Both the position numbers and the translations under genes were made by a program. From assembly GCF_014650915.1 (NCBI RefSeq), contig NZ_BMVW01000022.1, forward strand, positions 1 to 64,000: a stretch of DNA of 64,000 nucleotides, written 5' to 3'. This document shows, piece by piece, positions 1 through 7,920 of the stretch (positions within the stretch are counted from its first letter, which is position 1; each line of letters begins with the position of its first letter). Below the pieces are notes generated by a model. The model was not told the origin of the DNA. It did not search any database and saw only the letters and a program-made list of their open reading frames with translations. Source of the DNA: Streptomyces poonensis (GTDB lineage Bacteria; Actinomycetota; Actinomycetes; Streptomycetales; Streptomycetaceae).

Positions 1-58
1 GATCCGATTTCCTCGGTGCTTTCCAGGTTCCCGCTCTCGCGTTTCCCTTTCCGGCGGT

Positions 59-91
59 TCCGACTTTATCAGAAGTTCTGAGTCGGATTTT
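59..91 (+). terminator. Possible terminator of a plus-strand gene left of the window
   Basis: A 7-bp outer stem (59-65 with 81-87) encloses an inner 5-bp stem (70-74 with 76-80), with a few unpaired bases, and is followed at once by TTTT. This is a Rho-independent shape for transcription entering from the left. The rest of 1-253 shows no gene; it is the spacer downstream of RNase J. Confidence 0.4.
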
Positions 92-168
92 CCGCCCCGC
101 TCCGGGAGTCGCTCCCTGGTGCTTGAAGCACCCGGGTTCCCGGTTGGGCGGAGCCGTAAACGTACTGG

Positions 169-204
169 AGCGGGGCGCCTCGATGCAAATCGAGGCGCCC
201 CGCT
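169..204 (-). terminator. Terminator downstream of RNase J gene
   Basis: A perfect 16-bp inverted repeat (169-184 with 189-204) with a 4-nt loop lies 49 nt past the stop codon of the RNase J gene. It is GC-rich and lacks a clear U-tract, as is usual for Streptomyces terminators. Confidence 0.8.
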
Positions 205-253
205 GCCTGTTGCCACGCGAGTGGAGCCCGTACGGCAGGCCGTACGGCGGAGG

Positions 254-1939
254 TCAGACCTCCACGACGACCGGGAGGATCATCGGCCGGCGCCGGTATC
301 TGTCCGACACCCACTTGCCCAGCGTGCGGCGGATGAGTTGCTGCAGCTGGTGGGGCTCTACGACGCCGTCCTGAGCCGAGCGTTCCAGGGTTTCCGTGAT
401 CTTCGGGATGACGTCCCCGAAGGCGGAGTCCTCGATGCCGGAGCCGCGGGCCTGGATGTGGGGGCCGCCGGTGATCTTGCCGGTGGACGAGTCGACGACC
501 ACGAAGACCGAGATGATGCCTTCGTCGCCGAGGATCTTGCGGTCCTTGAGCGCGGGCTCGCCGACGCCGCCGACCGAGAGGCCGTCCACGTAGACGTATC
601 CGGCCTGGACCTTGCCGGAGATCTTCGCCTTGCCCTCGACGAGGTCGACGGCCACGCCGTCCTCGGCGATGACGATCCGGTCGTGCGGGATGCCGGTCAG
701 GGCACCCAGCTCCGCGTTGGCGCGCAGGTGGCGCCATTCGCCGTGGACGGGCATCAGGTTCTTCGGGCGGCAGATGTTGTAGAAGTACAGCAGCTCGCCG
801 GCGGAGGCGTGGCCCGAGACGTGCACCTTGGCGTTGCCCTTGTGCACGACGTTGGCGCCCCAGCGGGTGAGGCCGTTGATGACCCGGTAGACCGCGTTCT
901 CGTTGCCGGGGATCAGCGACGACGCCAGGATCACCGTGTCGCCCTGGACGATGCGGATCTGGTGGTCGCGGTTGGCCATCCTCGACAGCGCGGCCATCGG
1001 TTCGCCCTGCGAGCCCGTGCAGACCAGCACGACCTCGTGGTCGGGCAGGTCGTCCAGCGTCTTGACGTCCACGACCAGGCCCGGCGGGACCTTGAGGTAG
1101 CCGAGGTCGCGTGCGATGCCCATGTTCCTGACCATGGAGCGGCCGACGAAGGCGACCCGGCGGCCGTACTCGTGGGCGGCGTCCAGGATCTGCTGGATGC
1201 GGTGGACGTGGCTGGCGAAGCTGGCCACGATGATCCGCTTGCGGGCGGACGCGAAGACCTGGCGCAGGACGTTGGAGATGTCGCGCTCGTGCGGAGTGAA
1301 CCCGGGGACCTCGGCGTTGGTGGAGTCACTGAGCAGAAGGTCGATGCCCTCTTCGCTCAGTCTCGCGAACGCGTGGAGATCCGTGAGCCGGTTGTCCAGC
1401 GGCAGCTGGTCCATCTTGAAGTCGCCCGTGTGCACCACCATGCCGGCGGGGGTGCGGATGGCGACCGCGAGGGCGTCCGGGATGGAGTGGTTGACAGCGA
1501 CGAACTCGCAGTCGAAGGGGCCGATGCGCTCGCGGTTGCCCTCGGCGACCTCGAGCGTGTACGGGCGGATGCGGTGCTCCTGGAGCTTGGCCTCGATGAG
1601 GGCGAGGGTGAGCTTGGAGCCGATCAGGGGGATGTCCGGCTTCTCGCGGAGGAGGAACGGAACGCCGCCGATGTGATCCTCGTGGCCGTGTGTGAGGACG
1701 ATGCCCTCGATGTCGTCGAGACGGTCACGGATGGACGAGAAGTCCGGCAGGATCAGGTCGATTCCGGGCTGCTCCTCCTCGGGGAAGAGCACCCCGCAGT
1801 CGACGATCAGGAGGCGGCCGCCGTACTCGAAGACGGTCATGTTGCGGCCGATCTCGCCGAGACCGCCGAGCGGGGTGACCCGGAGGCCGCCCTGGGGAAG
1901 CTTCGGCGGCGGCCCGAGTTCAGGATGCGGATGACTCAA
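254..1939 (-). CDS. rnj: Ribonuclease J (metallo-beta-lactamase / beta-CASP RNase)
   Basis: The 561-aa protein matches the usual length of actinobacterial RNase J, an endo-/5'-exoribonuclease of rRNA maturation and mRNA decay. The metallo-beta-lactamase motif HGHEDH is at residues 84-89, after an N-terminal strand with GGLGEIG. The beta-CASP region contains VCTGSQGEP, and a later HVSGHAS motif supplies another metal-site histidine. The start is a TTG at 1937-1939, chosen because GAGGAG lies 8 nt upstream and the residues that follow fit the family. A strong hairpin sits just 5' of this ribosome-binding site. It lies 126 nt downstream of dapA on the same strand. Family assignment is firm; regulation by the leader hairpin is inference. 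Confidence 0.96.
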   Translation of the reverse strand: MSHPHPELGPPPKLPQGGLRVTPLGGLGEIGRNMTVFEYGGRLLIVDCGVLFPEEEQPGIDLILPDFSSIRDRLDDIEGIVLTHGHEDHIGGVPFLLREKPDIPLIGSKLTLALIEAKLQEHRIRPYTLEVAEGNRERIGPFDCEFVAVNHSIPDALAVAIRTPAGMVVHTGDFKMDQLPLDNRLTDLHAFARLSEEGIDLLLSDSTNAEVPGFTPHERDISNVLRQVFASARKRIIVASFASHVHRIQQILDAAHEYGRRVAFVGRSMVRNMGIARDLGYLKVPPGLVVDVKTLDDLPDHEVVLVCTGSQGEPMAALSRMANRDHQIRIVQGDTVILASSLIPGNENAVYRVINGLTRWGANVVHKGNAKVHVSGHASAGELLYFYNICRPKNLMPVHGEWRHLRANAELGALTGIPHDRIVIAEDGVAVDLVEGKAKISGKVQAGYVYVDGLSVGGVGEPALKDRKILGDEGIISVFVVVDSSTGKITGGPHIQARGSGIEDSAFGDVIPKITETLERSAQDGVVEPHQLQQLIRRTLGKWVSDRYRRRPMILPVVVEV

Positions 1940-1953
1940 AAGACTCTCCTCAC

Positions 1954-1992
1954 CACACGCGCCACGTGCCTGTAGGGCACGTGGCGCGTGTG
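1954..1992 (-). terminator. 17-bp hairpin between dapA and rnj (terminator or leader element)
   Basis: A perfect 17-bp stem (1954-1970 with 1976-1992) with a 5-nt loop ends about 15 nt before the TTG start of RNase J. There is no U-run on the minus strand. It may terminate dapA transcripts, or act as a 5' leader structure of rnj, where it would be next to the ribosome-binding site. Confidence 0.7.
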
Positions 1993-2065
1993 ACGTTCGT
2001 GCGAAAGCAGTTGTTGATGGGATGCAGGCACCTGTGTCCTGCCTATTCAGTTGTGAAGTCCGGTA

Positions 2066-2965
2066 TCAGAGCTGTACCCCGCCGGCAGCAAGATCGATCT
2101 TGAGCTGGGTGGTCTCCTCGGGCGTCAGCTCGACCATGGGCGCCCGCAGCGGCCCGGCGGGCAGGCCCTGGAGGGCGAGCGCCGCCTTGGTGGTCATCAC
2201 ACCCTGGGTGCGGAACATGCCGGTGAAGACCGGGAGCAGCTTCTGGTGTATCTCGGTCGCCTTCTGGACGTCACCGGAGACGTACGCCTCGACCAGGGCG
2301 CGCAGCTCGGGGGTGACGACATGGCCGACGACCGAGACGAAGCCGACCGCGCCCACGGAGAGCAGGGGCAGGTTCAGCATGTCGTCGCCGGAGTACCAGG
2401 CGAGGCCGGAGCGGGCTATGGCCCAGCCTGCGCGGCCGAGGTCGCCCTTGGCGTCCTTGTTGGCGACGATCCGCGGGTGCTCCGCGAGCCGGACGAGGGT
2501 CTCCGTGTTGATCGGGACACCGCTGCGGCCGGGGATGTCGTACAGCATCACCGGCAGCTCCGTGGCGTCGGCGACGGCCGTAAAGTGCCGGTAGAGGCCC
2601 TCCTGCGGGGGCTTGTTGTAGTACGGCGTGACGACCAGCAGGCCGTGCGCGCCGGTCTGCTCGGCGGTGCGGGCCAGCTCGATGCTGTGGTGGGTGTCGT
2701 TCGTGCCGACACCGGCCACCACATGGGCGCGGTCGCCGACGGCCTCCAGGACGGCCCGTACGAGATCCGCTTTCTCCGCGTCGCTGGTGGTGGGGGACTC
2801 GCCGGTGGTGCCATTGATGATCAGGCCGTCGTTGCCTGCGTCCACCAGGTGGGCGGCGAGCCGCTGCGCGCCGTCGAGGTCGAGTGCGCCGTCCGCCGTG
2901 AAGGGCGTGACCATGGCGGTGAGGACCCGCCCGAAGGGGGTCTGCGGAGTGGAGGTCGGAGCCAT
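2066..2965 (-). CDS. dapA: 4-hydroxy-tetrahydrodipicolinate synthase
   Basis: This 299-aa TIM-barrel enzyme condenses pyruvate with aspartate semialdehyde, the first committed step to diaminopimelate and lysine. Visible family features are GTTGES (residues 52-57), the YDIPGR motif with Tyr142, and the Schiff-base lysine Lys170 in ANKDAKGD. I chose the ATG at 2965 (protein begins MAPTSTP) over an in-frame GTG at 2974, because the longer form would add a rare TTA leucine codon and breaks family alignment. The next pathway enzyme, dapB, is 2.8 kb away on the same strand but not in the same operon. Confidence 0.96.
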   Translation of the reverse strand: MAPTSTPQTPFGRVLTAMVTPFTADGALDLDGAQRLAAHLVDAGNDGLIINGTTGESPTTSDAEKADLVRAVLEAVGDRAHVVAGVGTNDTHHSIELARTAEQTGAHGLLVVTPYYNKPPQEGLYRHFTAVADATELPVMLYDIPGRSGVPINTETLVRLAEHPRIVANKDAKGDLGRAGWAIARSGLAWYSGDDMLNLPLLSVGAVGFVSVVGHVVTPELRALVEAYVSGDVQKATEIHQKLLPVFTGMFRTQGVMTTKAALALQGLPAGPLRAPMVELTPEETTQLKIDLAAGGVQL

Positions 2966-3037
2966 GGGTAACACGCTACTCGTTGCTCAAGGCGCGGTCT
3001 GCCCGTGGGGTGCGGGAAAAGTCAGGACAAAGGCGGA

Positions 3038-3077
3038 GCCCGGCACTGCCTGCTCGGGGGTTCAAGCAGTGCCGGGC
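3038..3077 (-). terminator. Terminator-like hairpin between thyX and dapA
   Basis: A perfect 12-bp stem (3038-3049 with 3066-3077) with a 16-nt loop lies about 160 nt past the thyX stop and about 70 nt before the dapA start. It probably separates the two transcripts. Confidence 0.6.
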
Positions 3078-3239
3078 CCGTTTGATCAGGCTAGATGAAC
3101 TTCGCGAAAAGCTGCAATCCGGACACTTCGCTCGACTGACCCGCACATATGTGCATCGTGCGCCGCGCCCCGGGGTGATCACGCCCTCCCGCAGGTGACC
3201 AGAGGCTCCCGCAGGTGCATCAGAGGCGCCCGCCGGTCG

Positions 3240-3980
3240 CTACGGGGCGACGCGTCCGTTCGCGTTGAAGGCCGCGTACGTCAGCGGCATGAGCTTCGCC
3301 CACTCCGCCTCCATCTTCTCGCCGACCATCTCGATCTCCCGCTGCGGGAAGGACGGCACCTTCGCCAGCTCGTGCTGGGTGCGCAGGCCGAGGAAGTGCA
3401 TCAGCGAGCGCGCGTTGCACGTGGCGTACATCGAGGAGTACAGGCCGACGGGAAGCACCGAGCGGGCGACCTCGCGCGCGACGCCCGCCGCGAGCATCTC
3501 CCGGTACGCCTCGTACGCGTGGACGTACGAGTCCTCCATGACGCGGCCGGTGAGCTCCTGCTGCGCCTGGGTGCCCTCCACGAAACGGTACTTGCCGGGG
3601 CGGCCCTCCTGGACCAGCTTGCGGGAGGCGTCGGGGACGTAGAAGACCGGCTGGAGCTCCCGGTAGCGGCCCGACTCCTCGTTGTACGACCAGCCCACCC
3701 GGTGCCTCATGAACTCGCGGAAGACGAAGATCGGGGCGCTGATGAAGAACGTCATCGAGTTGTGCTCGAAGGGGCTGCCGTGCCGGTCCCTCATCAGGTA
3801 GTTGATCAGGCCCTTGGAGCGCTCCGGGTCCTTGCCGAGCTCGTCCAGGGACTGCTCGCCGATGGTCGAGACGCGGGCGGCGAAGAGCACGTCGGCGTCG
3901 GACGCGGTGTGCTTGACCAGCTCGACGGTGACGTCGCTGCGGAAGCTGGGCTTGAGGTCGTCGGCGGGGGTGTCGGTCAC
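3240..3980 (-). CDS. thyX: FAD-dependent thymidylate synthase ThyX
   Basis: This 246-aa flavin-dependent thymidylate synthase makes dTMP from dUMP using methylene-THF and NADPH. The ThyX signature is present as RHR (92-94) followed by eight residues and Ser103, the RHR-x7/8-S pattern of the family. HGSPFEH at 67-73 is also family-typical. The GTG at 3980 (MTDTPADD) is chosen because AAGGGA precedes it at reasonable spacing and the length fits relatives; an in-frame GTG at 4004 would add eight residues. A 19-bp direct repeat lies upstream and might be regulatory. Confidence 0.95.
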   Translation of the reverse strand: MTDTPADDLKPSFRSDVTVELVKHTASDADVLFAARVSTIGEQSLDELGKDPERSKGLINYLMRDRHGSPFEHNSMTFFISAPIFVFREFMRHRVGWSYNEESGRYRELQPVFYVPDASRKLVQEGRPGKYRFVEGTQAQQELTGRVMEDSYVHAYEAYREMLAAGVAREVARSVLPVGLYSSMYATCNARSLMHFLGLRTQHELAKVPSFPQREIEMVGEKMEAEWAKLMPLTYAAFNANGRVAP

Positions 3981-4170
3981 GGCTCGGAGGGTCCCTTTCT
4001 TCACTTCTCTGGGGCGGCGACCACTCTACGGCCCGGCACTGACAGGGGCGGCCTCCCGGCGTGCCGCGGTCCCTCCCGTCGCGTGCCCCGGCTCCCGGCC
4101 GTCGCGGGCCGGTGACTTCTGTGAAGTAGGTGAAAGGCGGCACCATTCCGGGCACTCGCTCGTCTGTGTT

Positions 4171-4213
4171 AGTGACAGTGATCCGTGCGACGCCAGTGAC
4201 AGTGATCCGTGCG
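4171..4213. repeat. Two 19-bp direct repeats between thyX and a small membrane gene
   Basis: The same 19 bases occur at 4171-4189 and 4195-4213, offset by 24 bp, with a partial third copy (GTGATCCGT) starting about 4216. The repeats lie in the divergent space between thyX (minus) and the small plus-strand gene at 4260, so they could bind a regulator. A simple slippage duplication is the alternative. Confidence 0.6.
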
Positions 4214-4259
4214 GCGTGATCCGTCCGCGTCCCCGACTTCCCGAGGAGAAGCAAGGCCC

Positions 4260-4502
4260 ATGTTCCGTCGGCGCGAGCCCATTCCGTTCGCCTTCGTCGC
4301 CGAGGCCGACAGATTCCGCAGCAATGTCGCTCCCCCGCCCCGGGAGCGCGCCACCGTGAGTGAGATAGCCGGGCGGTGGCTGGTGGGGCTCACCGTGGTC
4401 GCGGGCCTCGTGGGCTCCCTGCTGGTCGGGATGCCCGCCTTGTCGGTCGACCAGTCCCCCACCCAGTCACAGAGCCAGTCCGAGGCCTCCACCGGTCGCT
4501 GA
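4260..4502 (+). CDS. Small single-pass membrane protein, unknown function
   Basis: The 80-aa protein begins MFRRREPIPF after a GAGGAG ribosome-binding site 10 nt upstream of the ATG. The N-terminal half is charged, with a proline stretch around residue 25. One hydrophobic helix (about residues 40-60, WLVGLTVVAGLVGSLLVG) follows, then a short Ser/Gln-rich tail. It resembles the small conserved membrane proteins often found beside thyX in Streptomyces, but I recognise no domain. An upstream in-frame ATG at 4209 is possible but lacks a ribosome-binding site. Confidence 0.65.
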   Translation: MFRRREPIPFAFVAEADRFRSNVAPPPRERATVSEIAGRWLVGLTVVAGLVGSLLVGMPALSVDQSPTQSQSQSEASTGR

Positions 4503-4649
4503 CAGGGCCGCTCTGCCGCTTGCCGGCCCGTATGCCGTCCGAATGGCCCGGGTCGTGCACTCCTCCTGGCCGCCCCAGAGTGGTGAGCGGGGACACGTCT
4601 CGATAGCCTCACCGGGCACAGCCCCTGGTGGATGGAGTGAGGATCAGCC

Positions 4650-5207
4650 GTGCCCCTGCCCTTCCTGACCGCCGACCCCGCCTTCGACGAGGCAGCGGAC
4701 GATCTGGCGCTGCCCTTCGACGACCGTGATCGCTGGCGGCGGCCCTACCGTCCCGGTCCGTGGCGGGTGGGCGCGGCGGCGTTGTTGCTGCTGCTCGCCT
4801 CGTACGTGCTCGCCGCGGCTGTCATCATCGCGTTCGCCGGGACGCTGTCGGCCGGTGCGGTCTGCTTCGGGGTGGCGCTCCTCGTCATCGCCGGCGCCCT
4901 GCGGATGCTGCGCATGGGCGTCTGGGTGAGCGCGCGGGGACTGCGCCAGGTGGGCTTCTTCACCACGCGCACGGTGCCGTGGGAGCAGGTCCTCTCGGCG
5001 CGTACGCTCCAGCAGCCGGTGCGCTGGTTCGGCGCGCCGCGCACGGTGCAGGGGCAGGCGCTGGTCCTCGAGCGCGAGGGCCGGGCGTCCGAGGGCGTCG
5101 CGCCGCTCATCACGACCCACAACGCCGACTTCCTGGGACGCCCGGAGGCGTTCGACCGGGCGGCGGACATGGTGGAGGCATGGGTCGCGGAGTACGGGCG
5201 GGCCTGA
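4650..5207 (+). CDS. Bacterial PH-domain-like membrane protein
   Basis: This 185-aa protein has two predicted transmembrane helices (about residues 40-65 and 70-85), then a domain with the pattern of bacterial PH (bPH) proteins: a strand starting WVSARGLRQVGFFTTRTVPWEQV, then a second half after residue 125. The GTG start follows GGAGTGAGGA. It is convergent with the next gene and separated from it by a strong bidirectional terminator. No function can be assigned beyond a membrane-anchored PH-like fold. Confidence 0.75.
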   Translation: MPLPFLTADPAFDEAADDLALPFDDRDRWRRPYRPGPWRVGAAALLLLLASYVLAAAVIIAFAGTLSAGAVCFGVALLVIAGALRMLRMGVWVSARGLRQVGFFTTRTVPWEQVLSARTLQQPVRWFGAPRTVQGQALVLEREGRASEGVAPLITTHNADFLGRPEAFDRAADMVEAWVAEYGRA

Positions 5208-5219
5208 GAGGCGAAATGC

Positions 5220-5261
5220 CGTGAGGGCCGGTCCGCGACATGTCGCGGGCCGGCCCTCACG
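5220..5261. terminator. Bidirectional terminator
   Basis: About 20 bp of inverted repeat, with a single G-U wobble, is centred at 5240 between two convergent genes ending at 5207 and 5278. It can end transcription from both sides. Confidence 0.8.
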
Positions 5262-5277
5262 CATGAGCGGGTCTCCC

Positions 5278-5733
5278 TCAGACGGGCTGGACCGGCTTGC
5301 CGTCGTGCAGTGCGATGGCCCGCTGCATCGCCTTGCGGGCCCGCGGTGTGTCCCGGGCGTCGTGGTAGGCGACGGCGAGGCGGAACCAGCTGCGCCAGTC
5401 GTCGGGGGCGTCCTCGGTCTCGGCCTTGCGGCGGGCGAAGACCTCGTCGGCCGAGTCGCGGTCGATCCGGCCCCCCGGCGTGCGCTTCAGCTCGTCGACG
5501 GGCAGGCCGCCCTCGGCGTCGAGCTCGGCGGCGAGGGCGTTGGCCCTGCGGACGAACTGGGTGTTCTTCCACAGGAACCAGAGCCCGATCACCGGCAGGA
5601 CGAGCACCGCGACCCCGAAGGCGATCGTCACGGGCGTACCGGTCTCGATGAGCAGCACGCCACGGCTGCCGACCAGGACGAAGTAGACGACCAGGACGGC
5701 GGCCGTGACGGCATACGTGATCTTCGCGCGCAT
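5278..5733 (-). CDS. Small membrane protein with TPR-like C-terminus
   Basis: The 151-aa protein has two hydrophobic helices near the N-terminus (about residues 7-25 and 35-55). A soluble C-terminal half follows, whose segment WRSWFRLAVAYHDARDT then ARKAMQRAIALHDG looks like one tetratricopeptide-type helical repeat. The gene lies 21 nt downstream of dapB on the same strand and is probably co-transcribed with it. No enzymatic motif is visible. Confidence 0.75.
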   Translation of the reverse strand: MRAKITYAVTAAVLVVYFVLVGSRGVLLIETGTPVTIAFGVAVLVLPVIGLWFLWKNTQFVRRANALAAELDAEGGLPVDELKRTPGGRIDRDSADEVFARRKAETEDAPDDWRSWFRLAVAYHDARDTPRARKAMQRAIALHDGKPVQPV

Positions 5734-5754
5734 CGTGTCGTGTCGGCTCTCGGT

Positions 5755-6507
5755 TCAGCCCAGGTCGAGGAAGTGCTCGAGGCCGAAGGTGAGACCCGGG
5801 GTGCTCACCACACGGCGGGCGCCCAGCAGGATGCCCGGCATGAAGCTGCTGTGGTGGAGGGAGTCGTGGCGCACCGTGAGGGTCTCGCCCTCGCCGCCGA
5901 GCAGCACCTCCTGGTGGGCGAGCAGACCCCGCAGGCGTACGGCGTGGACGGGCACCCCGTCGACGTCCGCGCCGCGGGCACCGTCGAGGGCCGTCACCGT
6001 GGCGTCCGGCTGGGGGGCGCTGCCCGCCTGCCGGCGTGCCTCGGCGATGAGCTGGGCCGTGCGCGTGGCGGTGCCGCTCGGGGCGTCCACCTTGTTCGGG
6101 TGGTGCAGCTCGACGACCTCCACCGACTCGAAGTACGGCGCGGCGATCTGCGCGAACTTCATGGTGAGGACGGCGCCGATGGAGAAGTTGGGCGCGATGA
6201 GGACGCCCGTCTCCGGGGACCCGTCGAGCCACCCCTTCAGCCGCGCGAGACGGTCGTCGGTCCAGCCGGTCGTACCGACGACCGCGTGGATGCCGTGCCG
6301 TACGCAGAAGTCGAGGTTGCCCATGACGGAGGCCGGGGTGGTCAGCTCGACGGCGACCTGGGCGCCCTGCTCGGCCAGCGTCTCCAGTTTGTCGCCGCGG
6401 CCGAGGGCGGCCACCAGCTCCATGTCCTCGGCCGCCTCTACGGCCCGTACCGCCTCGGATCCGATACGGCCCTGGGCGCCGAGGACCGCCACGCGCAGCT
6501 TGCTCAT
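5755..6507 (-). CDS. dapB: 4-hydroxy-tetrahydrodipicolinate reductase
   Basis: This 250-aa enzyme performs the NAD(P)H-dependent second step of the diaminopimelate/lysine pathway. It shows the N-terminal dinucleotide-binding motif GAQGRIG (residues 10-16) and the substrate/catalytic motif HHPNKVDAPSGTA in the C-terminal half. Its length is normal for the family. It lies 33 nt downstream of the M16 peptidase gene, so pnp, the peptidase, dapB and the small TPR-like gene form one likely minus-strand transcript. Confidence 0.96.
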   Translation of the reverse strand: MSKLRVAVLGAQGRIGSEAVRAVEAAEDMELVAALGRGDKLETLAEQGAQVAVELTTPASVMGNLDFCVRHGIHAVVGTTGWTDDRLARLKGWLDGSPETGVLIAPNFSIGAVLTMKFAQIAAPYFESVEVVELHHPNKVDAPSGTATRTAQLIAEARRQAGSAPQPDATVTALDGARGADVDGVPVHAVRLRGLLAHQEVLLGGEGETLTVRHDSLHHSSFMPGILLGARRVVSTPGLTFGLEHFLDLG

Positions 6508-6540
6508 GTTGTCGCTTCCTTCTGAGTCGATGACCGGCCG

Positions 6541-7920
6541 TCAGGCGACGGCGTCGTGCAGCCGGGCGGCCTGCTTGTCCTTGAGCGGACCGATGACCGA
6601 CAGCGAGGGACGCTGGCCGAGGATGTCGCGGGCGACCTCGCGGACGTCGTCCGGGGTGACCGCCGCTATCCGCCCCAGCATGTCGTCGACGGACATCTGC
6701 TCGCCCCAGCACAGCTCACTCTTGCCGATACGGTTCATCAGCGCACCGGTGTCCTCCAGGCCGAGGACCGTGGAGCCGCGGAGCTGGCCGATGGCCCGGT
6801 CGATCTCCTCGTCGGGCAGACCGTGCTCGGCGACGTGGTCGAGCTCGTCGCGGCAGATCTTCAGCACGTCGTGGACCTGGCTGGGCCGGCAGCCCGCGTA
6901 GACACCGAAGAGCCCGCAGTCGGCGAAGCCCGACGTGTACGAGTACACGCTGTACGCCAGGCCGCGCTTCTCGCGCACCTCCTGGAAGAGCCGGGAGGAC
7001 ATGCCGCCGCCGAGCGCGGTGTTGAGCACGCCGAGGGCCCAGCGCCGCTCGTCGGTGCGGGCGATACCCGGCATGCCGAGGACGACATGGGCCTGCTCGG
7101 TCTTGCGGGAGAGGACCTCTACGCGTCCGGCCGTACGGATGGCGCGCCGGCCGTCGCGCGGGGTGATCGGGGTCGCGTCGAGGCGCGTCAGGGCGCCCGC
7201 GCGCTCGAAGGCGGCGCGGACCTGCCGTACGACCTTGTTGTGGTCGACGTTGCCGGCGGCCGCGACGACGAGGTGCGTCGGGTCGTAGTGCTTCTTGTAG
7301 AAGCGGCGGATGCGGTCGGCGGTCAGGGCGTTGACCGTGTCCACCGTGCCGAGGACCGGGCGGCCGAGGGGGGTGTCGCCGAGCATCGTGTGCGCGAACA
7401 GGTCGTGCACGCAGTCGCCCGGGTCGTCCTCGGTCATCGCGATCTCTTCGAGGATGGCGCCGCGCTCGACGTCGACGTCCTCCTCCAGGATCTGCGAGTC
7501 GGTGAGCATGTCGCACACGACGTCGATGGCGAGCGGCAGGTCGGTGTCGAGCACGCGCGCGTAGTAGCACGTGTACTCCTTCGCCGTGAACGCGTTCATC
7601 TCGCCGCCGACCGCGTCGATGGCGGCGGAGATGTCGAGCGCGCTGCGCCGCGAGGTGCCCTTGAACAGCAGGTGTTCGAGGTAGTGCGTGGCGCCGTTCA
7701 GGGACGGGGTCTCGTCGCGGGAGCCGACGTGGGCCCAGATGCCGAAGGTCGCGGAGCGCACGGACGGCAGGGTCTCGGTGACGATGCGCAGGCCGCCCGG
7801 GAGGGTGGTCTTGCGGACCGTACCGATGCCGTTCTCGCCCTTGATGAGGGTTTGGGTACGGGCGACGGCCCGCGCCTCGGAAGAGGTGCGGGCCGTCGCC
7901 TTGGAGCTACGGGACGTCAC
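6541..7920 (-). CDS. M16-family zinc metallopeptidase
   Basis: The 459-aa protein is a processing-peptidase-like zinc protease. The inverted zinc motif HYLEH is at residues 79-83, and a later ILEEIAMTEDDP supplies the distal glutamate. The C-terminal inactive-type domain carries the family segment GLAYSVYSY. The GTG start overlaps the pnp stop by 4 nt (GTGA), implying translational coupling. The pnp-M16 gene pair is conserved in actinobacteria; the physiological substrate is unknown. The N-terminal 25 residues are low-complexity and probably not part of the catalytic domain. Confidence 0.93.
   Translation of the reverse strand: MTSRSSKATARTSSEARAVARTQTLIKGENGIGTVRKTTLPGGLRIVTETLPSVRSATFGIWAHVGSRDETPSLNGATHYLEHLLFKGTSRRSALDISAAIDAVGGEMNAFTAKEYTCYYARVLDTDLPLAIDVVCDMLTDSQILEEDVDVERGAILEEIAMTEDDPGDCVHDLFAHTMLGDTPLGRPVLGTVDTVNALTADRIRRFYKKHYDPTHLVVAAAGNVDHNKVVRQVRAAFERAGALTRLDATPITPRDGRRAIRTAGRVEVLSRKTEQAHVVLGMPGIARTDERRWALGVLNTALGGGMSSRLFQEVREKRGLAYSVYSYTSGFADCGLFGVYAGCRPSQVHDVLKICRDELDHVAEHGLPDEEIDRAIGQLRGSTVLGLEDTGALMNRIGKSELCWGEQMSVDDMLGRIAAVTPDDVREVARDILGQRPSLSVIGPLKDKQAARLHDAVA

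Noticed and set aside
118..132. 7-bp inverted repeat GGTGCTT/AAGCACC
   Set aside because: Too short and without context to call an operator or terminator.
119..1975. Long plus-strand open frame over RNase J
   Set aside because: Shadow of rnj; no start signal or known domain.
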